DNA from: Reticulitermes speratus
Lineage: Eukaryota; Arthropoda; Insecta; Blattodea; Rhinotermitidae
Reading direction: 5' to 3'
Length of the DNA stretch: 64,000 bases
Assembly (NCBI GenBank): GCA_021186555.1
Contig: JAJKFL010000006.1
Location: 41,832,705 to 41,896,704, forward strand
Part shown: piece after piece, positions 54,595 to 63,878 of the stretch
Layout of the letters: each line of letters starts with the position of its first letter
Position numbering within the stretch: position 1 is the stretch's first letter
Translations under genes and position numbers: made by a program
Notes under the pieces: model-generated
Databases searched by the model: none
The model's input: only the letters and a program-made list of their open reading frames with translations
Told to the model about the DNA's origin: nothing

Positions 54595-55100
54595 GCGTGT
54601 GAAACTTCGCTTTTTAAAATTCGTAAAATTGCGAAAAGCGACTATTCGCTTCGTCATGTCTGTCCGTCCGTCTGTCCACATGGAACAACTCGGCTCACAC
54701 TGGACGGATTTTCATGAAATTGATATTTGTGTAATTTTTCGAAAATCTGTTTAAAATATTCAAGTTTTATTAAAACCTGAATAATGTGTACTTTACATGA
54801 AGACCTATGTACATTTATTATAGTAATTCGCTCAATTCTTCTTAGAATGTGAAATATTTCAGACAAACTTTGTAGAGAAAATCAAAACACAGTTTTATGT
54901 TCAATAACTTTTTCCCAAAAATCGTGTCGTTTATGAGATAATGTGAAAGAAATATGGTAGAGCCAGACAGACCACAGATGACGTGAGAAAATGGCGCATG
55001 CGCTTTGCGTGCTGAATAACTAAGGCTACAAACACACACTCAGAATATGTAATACTTATTGCTTTTCCACTGCAACAATGGTTAAGCGAAGCGCCTCACT
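54595..55100 (-). repeat. 500-bp dispersed repeat D, copy 3
   Basis: Reverse complement of the 9475 and 33028 copies: GAAGACCTATGTACATTTA, AATCGTGCCGTTTATGAG equivalent (AAATCGTGTCGTTTATGAG) and GCGCATGCGCTTTGCGTGCT. Confidence 0.65.
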
Positions 55101-55299
55101 TACATTATATACACATTGCCTGTCTTGTTATATTTAAAGGAACCAACATGGCACTGAAAGTAAGAAGATCCTTGAGGTTGCGTTTCCGGGAGCAAAGAAA
55201 ACCTTTCCTTAAGGTGTTAGGATCCACTCCAGTCTTATATTATGTGACGCATGTAAACTCGAAATAACAGCGATTATTTGCTGATATTAATAAAGCGAA

Positions 55300-55654
55300 A
55301 CACCTTAGAGAAGAGCCCTTCTTGAGAAACTAATAATTCCTCAGCTAGTCAAGAAATTTCCCCGGCATTTTATGGAAAGCGTAGTTTCATTACCGCATTT
55401 ACAAGACTCAGCCAGTTGTCTCTGTCCTGAGCCAGACTAATCCAGGCCACGAAGTCCCAAATTATCTCTTTAAGTTCTATTCTAATATTATCATCCCATC
55501 TACTTCTAAGTCTTCGAAGTGGTCTCCTTCACTCAGATTTCCCCACCAAAACTCTCTACGCATCTCTCCTGTCCCCCATACGTGTAACATGCCTCGCCCT
55601 TCTCATTGTTCTTGATTTCATCACCTGGATAATATTTGGTGAGTAGCACAGATC
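55300..55654 (-). mobile_element. LINE-B 3' portion, right half displaced
   Basis: Minus strand codes the terminal tail (blocks GAGAAGAGCCCTTCTTGAGA, TTTACAAGACTCAGCC, TATCATCCCATCTACTTC). Interrupted at 55655 by a LINE-A insertion; continues at 56116. Confidence 0.7.
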
Positions 55655-56107
55655 TAGCTTTGTGTGGTGCTGAAACTTGGACACTTCGGAAAATAGATCA
55701 GAATATCTGGAAAGTTTTGAAATGTGGTCCTGGAGAAGAATGGAGAAGATCAGTTGGACCGATCGTGTGAGAAATGAAGAAGTATTACACAGAGTCAAGG
55801 AGAAGAGAATATCGTACATACAATAAAAATAAGAAAGGCTAACTGGATTGGTCACATCTTGCGTAGAAACTGCCTTTTGAAACACGTGATTGAAGGAAAG
55901 TTAGAAGGAAGGATAGAAATGACGGGACGACGAGGGAGAAGACGTAAGCAGCTACTGGATGACCTTAAGGAAAATAAAATATACTGGAAATTGAAAGAGG
56001 AAGCACTAGATCGCACCCTGTGGAGAACTCGCTTTGGAAGAAGCTACGGACCTGTCCGTAAGACAGACTACAGAATGAATGAATGAATGAATGAATGAAT
56101 GAATGAA
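55655..56107 (+). mobile_element. LINE-A inserted into LINE-B
   Basis: 5'-truncated LINE-A starting TAGCTTTGTGTGGTGCTGAA, coding GAETWTLRK, WRRMEKISWTDRVRNEEVLH, NWIGHILRRNCLLKHVIEGK, EGRIEMTGRRGRRRKQLLDD, LKEEALDRTLWRTRFGRSYG, and ending in an (ATGA)n tail (56078-56107). An 8-bp duplication CACAGATC (55647-55654 and 56108-56115) flanks it. Confidence 0.85.
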
Positions 56108-56430
56108 CACAGATCATAAGGCTCCTCACGGTGCACTCACCTACATACATTCCCTGTTACCTCGTCCCTCTTAAACCCTATTACTTCCTCAGCCCCCTAT
56201 TCTCAATGCACTCAGCATATTTTCCACCCTCAGGTGAGAGACCAAGTTTCACAACCATACAAAAGGACAGGCAAGATTTTAGTTCTGTGTATTTTAAAAT
56301 TTATATTTTTGGATTGCAGACTGGAAGACAAAAGATCCTGGACAGAAAGGTAGCAGGCATTCCCTGAGTTCAGTCCGTTCTTAATTTGCCCATGAAAGCA
56401 ATTTTGATTTGTTAGGGAGTTTCCCAATTT
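56108..56430 (-). mobile_element. LINE-B, upstream coding part
   Basis: Minus strand codes NFKIHRTKILPVLLYGCETW-SLT, the conserved segment downstream of the RT domain in CR1/Jockey-like elements. It is the continuation of 55300-55654 across the LINE-A insertion. Confidence 0.7.
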
Positions 56431-57475
56431 AAATTACATCCGGATTTCAGAAGTATATATATTATATATATACGAATTTTCTAGGGATGTGAAGTGGCAG
56501 ATATATTCCATTTGGTTAAAAATGCTACAAATATATTTCATATATATATGTATATATATATTTTAATTGAAAATATTACTCCTTTCTAAGGATCTGAAGG
56601 CAGAAGCTTTTCCGATTCGCGATATCAAACCCCGACGTAACCCACACACCATAAATTCTACATGTACAGTTTTCTTATCTTCCCTCAAATATGACCCTAA
56701 AAGTGAACTTGCACCGCTGTTGCTTTGGACTGCCCGAACTGGCGCCGGCCGGTTGGATGGGGTTGGGGTATGGTGTGAGGGGGCCAAAAAGACGAATGTG
56801 GCTCCAAAACTCGGCGCCGGGATGGCGCCAGCCTACAGCACGTCCGCAGTTCAGGGCTTCAGTTTCTATAACCCGATACAATACATGGGAATACGTGTGT
56901 CCATATGAATTAAGTTATTATCTGTTCGTAGAAAGTGTTATGAAGGTTTGTTTCCGAAAAGTAATTGTACTGCAAAATCCGTACATTTAGCTGAATTAAT
57001 ATGGAGAAAGCAGGGGCTTAAACGTTGGGGGTAAAACAAGACCAGAAATCAGTTTTAAATGATCCGTAAGACGCGAAATATTCTTCAATGGTTTCTATCC
57101 CACTGGAGGTGCCAAAGAAAGGCTGATAAATTAATAGTCGTAATATTTACAGATTTACATACAGTCTATTAGCTTCTGATAGGCCCTATATTTTAGTGCA
57201 TCTTCTAATAACTGAGTTTCAAGTATAACTTTGAAGGTACTAAATTTGTTATATTTGGAATTTGCGTCGCACGAGGGTAATAGATCATAGGACAAGTGCA
57301 CGCGTATTTAGTCAGTCAGAACACCAAATTATATAGTGACAGCTGTAACAATTATATTTTCATCATCGTTAAAATATAATGACAATAAAGGACCTACACG
57401 TTTCCGGTCGATACATTTTTCTTTAACACGGAAACTTCATGAAGGATTTCGTGCCTCTTTGAAAGACCCATTATT
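56431..57475. other. No recognised gene; GC-rich patch
   Basis: (TA)n runs at 56455-56475 and 56540-56565. 56700-56850 is GC-rich with GGCGCCGG-type palindromes and a 113-codon open frame (56567-56908) lacking any domain I know. Confidence 0.3.
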
Positions 57476-57478
57476 ATA

Positions 57479-57664
57479 CAATCGAACTCAGTTATAACGT
57501 CACGAAAGGGACTGAATATATTTATGTCGTTATAAACGAGTGTTGTTATAACCGAGCAGTGTATTGTTATGGTTAAGAGTGAGGAATTAATTGATATCAC
57601 AGCAGATCTGACGATATAGATGGGATGTCGTATAAACCGATATCGTTATAATCGGGTTCTTCTG
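57479..57664. mobile_element. Tigger/pogo-like MITE, copy 4
   Basis: TA (57477-57478, 57665-57666), left CAATCGAACTCAGTTATAAC, right end ATCGTTATAATCGGGTTCTT-CTG. Same internal order as copies 2 and 3. Confidence 0.75.
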
Positions 57665-57723
57665 TAAAATACTACACAGCCCTACAACCCAGCATGCAAA
57701 GGAGGTACAATTTTTGGAGTATT

Positions 57724-57975
57724 AAATTTGGCTATCAGTGATTTCAGGCTTTCGCTGCGTTCTTCTGGGATTTTATGCAGGGTTGAATGGTAACCCTTTA
57801 TCGACGTTTCGGGATAACGTATCGGTCCCATCTTGAAGGGTCAAGTATTCCAAGAATAAAAGGATTTCTTGACCCTTGAAAATGAGGCCGATATGTTGTC
57901 ACCGAAACGTCGGTAAAGGATTTACACTCGACGCTGCATAATATCCCAGAAGAGCGCAGATCTCAAAATTTGGCT
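57724..57975. repeat. Inverted pair with degenerate hammerheads
   Basis: Arms about 57724-57850 and 57870-57975. Both carry CCGACGTTTCGG/CCGAAACGTCGG boxes and, inward, CTTCAAGATGGGACC (left, minus) or CTTGAAAATGAGGCC (right, plus) where CTGANGA should be. The outer TTCTTCTGGGAT blocks link it to the 18112 inverted repeat. Confidence 0.5.
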
Positions 57976-58102
57976 AGGCTAAGTGCCAGTGCGGTTCACT
58001 TTACACAATTATTCCGTTTGTGCACAGAAAATTCCATGAGTAGGCAAATGAAACAAACGACCAATAATCACAATTTTTAGGAGTACCTCTTAATGTCTAA
58101 AA

Positions 58103-58148
58103 CGTGCTACATATTTCGGATTTTTTCATAAACTCATCATCAGACACA
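58103..58148 (-). ncRNA. Hammerhead motif, complete boxes, 5-bp stem I
   Basis: Stem I TGTGT/GCACG with two G-U pairs, CTGATGA (58137-58143), long loosely paired stem II region, GAAA (58114-58117), stem III ATATGT with a wobble, cleavage base A. Its partner at 58600-58630 keeps only the GAAACATGTAGC half. Confidence 0.55.
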
Positions 58149-58164
58149 ATTATTAGAAATATAA

Positions 58165-58560
58165 GGAATTTAAGCTCTCTGGACCCAAGGTTCGCAGGTT
58201 CGATCCCGACCGAGGGCGATGGATTTTTAAGTGTGATAAAAATCCGGAGCACCACTTCCTTCGGAGGGGAAGTAAAGCCGTCGGTCCCATGTCGTAGATT
58301 TACGGCATGTAAAAGAACCTTACGGGCATGAATAGAACTAGTAGTGTCCGTAAGCAAAATTCAAGCGGCCATTTCTCACCCAAGTCTCCTGACTGCCTGC
58401 CAGATGGCTCTGGCAGTCTCATCAGGATCGAGCAAAAACTTGTGCGGTCAGTGAGCCGGTCACTCACTACAGAATGCACACTTACCGACCAGGAAACGTT
58501 CGGGATGAAATCCCAAAAGAAGGAGGCTTTGGCCCACCCCGGGCTGTAACGCCATGGAAG
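58165..58560 (+). mobile_element. SINE-V, single copy in window
   Basis: tRNA-like B box CAGGTTCGATCCCGAC (58196-58211), body with AAATCCGGAGCACCACTTCC and CAGATGGCTCTGGCAGTC, end CACCCCGGGCTGTAACGCCATGG similar in style to the SINE-II end, then a GAA-rich tail. The A-box region is not clear, so the head may be shortened. Confidence 0.55.
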
Positions 58561-58649
58561 AAGAAGAAGTATAGTACAGAAACTCGTCACGTATGACAAA
58601 CTTATGAAAAAAAAGCTGAAACATGTAGCATGTTTTAGACATTACAATG

Positions 58650-59080
58650 TCTAAAATAGCTGTTATTGATGGTGTATCTCTTTCCTGTTCACTCAACACA
58701 ATGGATTGTCCCATCTTACGGTTCAATAAATACCAGATTTTCTGTCCAGTGTTACCAACAGAAAGCAAAATGACAAGATTCGTTTTTATTTGCCCTGCAA
58801 GGCGAAGCAGCACGGAGTAGGAATTTTATTCATAGCACCACCAACGAGATGTTTGTGTCTGATTGTCCATCCTTTTCCTGATTCAAATTCCGGGACATCA
58901 AGTTTACAGATATAAACAGACCGAAAAATTTATAAAACGAACTATAGACGCTGTAAAGCCGCTTTCGAATGGCAATGCATCAGCTATTTACGGATAAATT
59001 TTGAAATTTCAAATAAATTGTAAATATAGAGCACTATGTCGTAAAAATTATTAAAATTATTATTATTATTACGTACTTTA
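58650..59080. other. No recognisable feature
   Basis: Short (TTA)n run at about 59050-59070; otherwise unassigned. Confidence 0.35.
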
Positions 59081-59082
59081 CA

Positions 59083-59540
59083 TGACAGAAGACATCAACT
59101 TGATGCAATTTTTGTCATTAATGTTTTATTAGGTTCTAAATCCTGTCCGTCTACCTTAGACATTATTGGTCTACGAGTTCCCACTCGGAACCTCCGAGAC
59201 TTTTCTTTGTTTCATGTTAGCACATATTATAAAAATTGTCCCTCCGGCCCGTTTGTAACTGCGGCAAACTCTATTTGTAATAATATGGATGTTTTTAGAA
59301 GGGAATTTGTTACACTTAGTCAGATGTAATATTTTGTTACATTATTTTAAGGTGTTCTTATTGATTCTTTGAGTAAGTCATTGTTTGCTCACTTATTTGT
59401 TTTGTTGTGTTAGTTTTATGTTGTCCTGTTCCTTGTCCATTGTTATTTGTGTTTGTTTGTTGCGCTGTTTCAGTAATTGGCCATCTGGCTGTTGACTCGG
59501 CACATTAATAAACCAGAATTGAATTGAATTGAATTGAATT
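59083..59540 (+). mobile_element. Jockey/I-type LINE 3' end with (GAATT)n tail
   Basis: Plus strand codes RRHQLDAIFVINVLLGSKSC, STLDIIGLRVPTRNLRDFSL and a SICNNMDVFRREFVTLSQM-stop tail, a well-known terminal segment of insect non-LTR retrotransposons. The 3' UTR ends CCAGAATTGAATTGAATTGA with a five-base microsatellite tail. Confidence 0.75.
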
Positions 59541-59617
59541 ATTATCATTATAGTGCTCTATATTTACAATTTATAATGATATACTTTATACTTCAAACGC
59601 AAGATAAATACTATATA

Positions 59618-59695
59618 CAGGGCATACACAAAAGAATGGTGCGGCTTTAATAGTGAACACTATTAAAACCGCACCATTCTTTTGTGTATGCCCTG
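59618..59695. mobile_element. 78-bp palindromic mariner MITE, copy 2
   Basis: TA-flanked; arms CAGGGCATACACAAAAGAAT... of 37 bp around a central GAAC. Single mismatch between the arms. Compared with copy 1 (54385) the central bases are inverted. Confidence 0.85.
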
Positions 59696-59785
59696 TACAC
59701 CAAGACATTTCAAGAGAAAACTTGAAGAAACTTTTTTTACCGGTGATTGTCAATGTAAATAATAGCTTTAATTAGTGTAACGGTT

Positions 59786-59930
59786 CTGTGATAATACCAA
59801 ATGGACCAGTGAACAGTAAAGTGAACTTATAAATGTACCGTGATGATGGCCGAGTCACGGCCGAAACATGTGTAGGGTGAATTGAACAGACATACGAAAA
59901 TAAAAAAAGTGCATTTGTTGGTTAAAAAAC
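59786..59930 (+). mobile_element. Single hammerhead-type element
   Basis: Starts GTGATAATACCAAATGGACC like 249-290, contains the hammerhead motif 59836-59880 and ends GTGCATTTGTTGGT (59910-59923). It abuts the outer hairpin that begins at 59935, so three elements lie side by side. Confidence 0.65.
59836..59880 (+). ncRNA. Hammerhead motif, first core base changed
   Basis: Box GTGATGA (C to G), stem II GGCCG/CGGCC, GAAA, stem III ACATGTGT with one wobble, cleavage base A, stem I ACC/GGGT partly shifted. Confidence 0.5.
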
Positions 59931-60011
59931 TGAAAATTGTTTACTATTTAGTTTACCAACAAATGCACAAACACAAACTACTTTATAGTTTTTATTAATA
60001 TCGATGTATTT

Positions 60012-60049
60012 CCCTACACGTGTTTCAGTCCGTAGACCATCTTCAGGGG
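60012..60049 (-). ncRNA. Hammerhead ribozyme motif, complete core
   Basis: Stem I CCC/GGG, CTGAAGA (60040-60046), stem II GGTC/GACT with one G-U pair, GAAA, stem III ACACGTGT, cleavage base A. Inverted partner of 60994-61033. Confidence 0.75.
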
Positions 60050-60384
60050 GGTAACAAGCTACTACACTTCACATCGCATGTTAAAAGGGGCCCGAAGAGC
60101 ACACTTGTCTCAGTAATAAGTTTTAAAAAACATTTTGAGTTTGTAAAATTTGTAAAACTGTAAAACTTATAATTTTATCATATAAGTTAAAGTCAAGATT
60201 TAAAATAGCAGCGTTGGTCACTTGGTGCACAGAATTGTGGTATTGTATTTCTTGTTGATTATTAGCTGTAATATGAATAAAATTATATGTAGTTAGAAAA
60301 TCACTATTTACACACACCAACTGGATGCAACTTTATTTAAAAAAAAACTGTAGTTTTTTAAAACATATTTAAAGATAAAATATA

Positions 60385-60404
60385 GAGCCATCTTCAGGGG
60401 GTTT
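60385..60404 (-). ncRNA. Hammerhead 5' half only
   Basis: CCCCCTGAAGATGGCTCTAT is kept, but the sequence for the second stem II strand, GAAA and stem III is deleted compared with the partner at 60605-60648. Confidence 0.55.
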
Positions 60405-60604
60405 ATTGTCGTTAAAACTGTATATATTAAAACGTCTTTTTCATTGGTTCACTTTTAGGCAAGGTTTTTTCACTTTTCCACTTTTTCACTGCTTTGTATG
60501 CACAAACACTATTTGTTATTCGTTAAAAGTGGAAAAAAAACCTTGCCTAAAAGTGAACCAATGAGAAAGACGCGTTAATATATGCAGTTTTAATGACAAT
60601 AAAC

Positions 60605-60648
60605 CTCCTGAAGATGGCTCTATAAGAGCCGAAACATATGTCGGGTTT
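60605..60648 (+). ncRNA. Hammerhead ribozyme motif, complete core
   Basis: CTGAAGA (60608-60614), stem II GGCTC/GAGCC with TATAA loop, GAAA (60631-60634), stem III ACATATGT, cleavage base C60642 (GTC). Stem I is three pairs including a wobble. Confidence 0.7.
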
Positions 60649-60993
60649 TATAAAGTTTTTAAATATGTTTTAAAAAAACTATACAGTTTTTTTTAAAGTA
60701 AAGTTGCATCCAGTTGGTGTATGTAAATAGTGATTGTGAGAAGATGCACGGTGATTACAGAATAAAGTTAGAAAATATTCTATCTGTATTGATTACTTTT
60801 CACATAAACTGGTTAATATTAATTTATAATTTTGCATGAATGACGTACCGTGTTGTTTTGCGTATTGTTGTGTGCAGTGGTGTAAGCTGAATGCTGTCTG
60901 GTGGACTTTGTTATGGGGGTGTATCGGGTTCTGGAGGTTGTGTAATAACAGGGGTAGGTGGGGTGAGATTGTGAAGTGTAGTAGCCTATTTAC

Positions 60994-61033
60994 CCCCCTG
61001 AAGATGGTCTATGGACCGAAACACGTATAGGGG
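60994..61033 (+). ncRNA. Hammerhead motif, stem III mutated
   Basis: Stem I CCCC/GGGG, CTGAAGA (60998-61004), stem II GGTC/GACC, GAAA (61018-61021), stem III ACACGTAT with one mismatch, cleavage base A61029. Confidence 0.65.
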
Positions 61034-61289
61034 AATACATCGATAATAATACAACTAAAAAAGTAGTTTATATTTGTGCATTTGTTGGTAAACTGAATAG
61101 TGAGTGAAAATGCACGGTGAAAGCAATATAAAATGAAAATTGCTTATTTTGTTTTAAAGTTTAAAACTCTCACGTGTTCCATATGATTCCCATAATAATG
61201 GACGAACATATTCTTGTACAGCATTAACCAGCTGGTCTAGTTACTGGAGACGCGATGTGTTTTCTCTGCTTTAGGAACTAAATTTTTAA

Positions 61290-62190
61290 ACATTCATTCA
61301 TTCTGTAGTCTGTCTTACGACAGGTCCGTAGCCTCTTCCAAAGCGAGTTCTCCACAGGGTGCGATCTAATGCTTCCTCTTTCAATTTCCAGTATATTCTC
61401 TTTTCCTTAAGGTCATCCAGTAGCTGCTTACGTCTTCTCCCTCGTCTTCCCGTCATTTCTATCCTTCCTTCTAACTTTCCTTCAATCACGTGTTTCAGAA
61501 AGCAGTTTCTGCGCAAGATGTGACCAATCCAGTTAGCCTTTCTTCTCTTTATTGTATGTACGATATTCCTCTCCTCCTTGACTCTGTGTAATACTTCTTC
61601 ATTTCTCACACGATCGGTCCAACTGATCTTCTCCATTCTTCTCCAGTACCACATTTCAAAACTTTCCAGATACTTCTGATCTACTTTCCCAAGTGTCCAC
61701 GTTTCAGCACCTTACAAAGCTATGCTCCAAATGTAGCACTTTACTAGTTTCTTCCTTAAATTTAATTCCAGTTTGCTGGTAAAATGATTCTTCTTCTTGT
61801 TGAACGCTGCTTTTGCCATGGCAATTCTGGATTTAATTTCACGTGTACACCTTGCATCGCTTGTTATCATGCTACCCAAATAATTGAAATATTCCACATT
61901 CTCCAATTGCTTTTGGTCTATCATAATTTTCATTGGGATGGTTGCCTTGAGATTTTCATTACTTTAGTTTTTCCCACATTCATTTCCATTCCATAGCGTC
62001 TTCCAATTTCAATTAGTCTATCAATCATGCCCTGTAGCACCTTTTCTTCTCTAGCCAGTAGCACAAGGTCATCTGCATATTTCACATTGCGAATTACTTG
62101 TCCTCCTATTTTGAAGTCTCCAAACCCTTCAAAAGCTTCCTTGATAAGGTATTCGCTGTATAAGTAGAACATTATTTACACGAAATTCAA
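61290..62190 (-). mobile_element. LINE-A, longest copy, RT YADD motif present
   Basis: Minus strand, three collinear open segments. 62172-61930: YLIKEAFEGFGDFKIGGQVI then VKYADDLVLLAREEKVLQGM, where YADD is the reverse transcriptase catalytic box, then EMNVGKTKVMKIS. After a frameshift, 61933-61712: NVEYFNYLGSMITSDARCTR and LNLRKKLVKCYIWSIAL. A single stop interrupts ALYGAETW, and 61654-61298 codes the WRRMEKISWTDRVRNEEVLH to LWRTRFGRGYGPVVRQTTE tail. The end is a short (ATGA)n tail. It is 5'-truncated inside the RT palm and carries one frameshift and one stop, so it is dead. Confidence 0.9.
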
Positions 62191-62766
62191 ATTTAAAATT
62201 GTCAGTCAACTCGGTTACTTCCTGTGTTCAGTGGAAATGCTTCAAGCGTTAAGCGCATTTCAAAGAAATCGCGTTAAATAAAATAAAATGAACGACCAAA
62301 ACAGTCGTATCAACTACGCACGTTTCATATTGCGGGACACACTATATCGCATGGGGCAGGAAGCGCCCGGCGTCTCGCGTCTTCCAAGAAACGGATTCTG
62401 TAAAAACAACATAAAACGGAGTGTGCATTGCTCGTTCAGATGTTTCAAAGTGGGAACTTTCAGTTGCCTCTTATGCTAAGGCAGTTGCACCCTGATTATT
62501 CGACTCTTGTGCTACAATGTAGTTAAATCACTCCTACACGGCCCTGCGCTGGAAGATTGTCTCTCACAAAAGTGTATCAAGGAGGCCTTTAAGGATCAAG
62601 GAATAATATGGCGAAAGGGGTGAATGGGGCAGTTAAAAACTCACGCGTCTGATTCCCAAACGTATTGTGTTCTGGATAAAGGAAATATCAAACTTTGCTA
62701 ATTAGATACTGTATATTATGTTCGTCACGAGTGCCACCCCATTTTTTGGTTTTATAAGACGAGACT
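62191..62766. other. No recognisable feature
   Basis: Unassigned; the frame at 62288-62479 has no recognisable domain. Confidence 0.35.
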
Positions 62767-62780
62767 AACGTCCTAAAGGA

Positions 62781-63072
62781 GGCCGTGCCATGGTCAGGCG
62801 GTTAGTCGCTGGCCTCCCACCGCGGAGGCCCGGGTTCGATCCCGGGTCAGACTATGTGGGATGTATGGTGGACAAAGTGGCACTAGGACAGGGTTTTCCT
62901 CGTGTACTTGGGTTTTTACCTGTCAATTTAATTCCACCGGTGCTCCATTACTTGTGAAAAATAAAAAAAAATTGATCATCTGTCATCTTCATCACAGGGT
63001 TGCATAAGAAACCTTAAGGCTGAGGTGCGTCCGTAGCTTCTGCTACGGGGCCCTTCACCACAAAAAAAAAGA
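62781..63072 (+). mobile_element. SINE-III, full length
   Basis: Head GGCCGTGCCATGGTCAGGCG, B box GGGTTCGATCCCGGG, body GTGGACAAAGTGGCACTAGG, end TCTGCTACGGGGCCCTTCAC with A-rich tail. 14-bp duplication with one mismatch AACGTCCTAAAGGA / AACGTTCTAAAGGA (62767-62780, 63073-63086). Confidence 0.9.
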
Positions 63073-63263
63073 AACGTTCTAAAGGAAGTACTTCCCTTAC
63101 AAGGTTAGTTAAAGAAGACCTATGTATCAACAGTCAAACAAGGGGTTTAACAACTCTTGTTTATAATCTTAATATAGAACATCCCAGTTGGTGTTTTAAT
63201 CACAAGTGTACGTTTATTTAACTATTCAGTCGCAGCAACAAATTATATTACTTACTTTTGCTT

Positions 63264-63305
63264 TAGCAACTAGTTTCGGCTCGGGAACTAAGCCATCATC
63301 AGGCC
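63264..63305 (-). ncRNA. Hammerhead ribozyme motif, complete core
   Basis: Stem I TGGC/GCTA (one G-U), CTGATGA (63296-63302), stem II GGCT/AGCC, GAAA (63274-63277), stem III ACTAGT, cleavage base T (GTT type). Solitary; CAGTTGGTGTTTTAATCACA at 63184-63203 may be the family border on its far side. Confidence 0.75.
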
Positions 63306-63309
63306 ACTA

Positions 63310-63720
63310 ACAAAAACTATAAAAAGGAACAGCTGTATATCATATAGGTAGGAGATCTCCCCCATTACATAGATGTAAAGAGTACGACATTCAACTCAAC
63401 CACGCATGCGCCTGACTCCATTTTCCCATCATGCTGGACGGGACTTTTGGAGCGGTCAAATATCCCCTGTAATAAAACTACATCAAAATAACATTTTGCG
63501 TTTCTTTATATTGCATTCACTGTTTAATGCACGGGATATGAAATATATAAAACTGATATCTCCGATATTTTGTGTTCTTTGATGTGGAATGGCACTTACT
63601 TTTATCAAACGCAGTGGACCCTTTCTCTCTGCAGAAAGACACGCATATTTCAGTTGTAACATGGCATAGGAAACATTGCTCGCTATCACAGGAGGCAGCA
63701 CCGACGAAGTATATTGTGTG
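63310..63720. other. No recognisable feature
   Basis: Unassigned. Confidence 0.35.
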
Positions 63721-63723
63721 ACT

Positions 63724-63878
63724 GAACTCTAACGGCCATTTTGTAACTGGTCCCTCTCACCACCTGTCCCAACGAACTCTAACGGCCATTTTGTTAAACT
63801 GGTCCCTCTCACCACCTGTCCCAACGAACTCTAACGGCCATTTTGTTAAACTGGTCCCTTTCACCATCTCTCCCAATT
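63724..63878. repeat. 52-bp tandem repeat, three units
   Basis: GAACTCTAACGGCCATTTTG then GTTAAACTGGTCCCTCTCAC and CACCTGTCCCAAC; the last unit is diverged at its end. Confidence 0.9.

Larger units (their letters stand above)
58093..58643. repeat. Inverted hammerhead arms flanking a SINE
   Basis: Left arm 58093-58148 and right arm about 58588-58643 are imperfect reverse complements (GTCTAAAACGTGCTACAT against ATGTAGCATGTTTTAGAC). The 440-bp loop is occupied by SINE-V. Confidence 0.6.
59935..61108. repeat. Second nested double hairpin of hammerhead elements
   Basis: Outer arms about 59935-60077 and 60969-61108, inner arms about 60301-60481 and 60525-60733 (spacer 43 bp). Outer and inner hammerheads differ in stem II (GGTC against GGCTC) and stem III, so they are separate subfamilies. 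TGCACGGTG follows both the inner (60745-60753) and the outer (61091-61099) right arms. Confidence 0.8.

Noticed and set aside
56567..56908. 113-codon plus frame
   Set aside because: Open across a GC-rich patch in three overlapping frames; no domain recognised.
57390..57425. Hammerhead half CGGAAACGTGTAGG
   Set aside because: GGAAAC in place of CGAAAC, and no catalytic box within range upstream on the minus strand.
8415..63072. True tRNA genes at the many GGTTCGA sites
   Set aside because: Each B box continues into a shared non-tRNA body with a poly(A)-type end and target-site duplications; cloverleaf acceptor stems are not formed. They are SINE heads.
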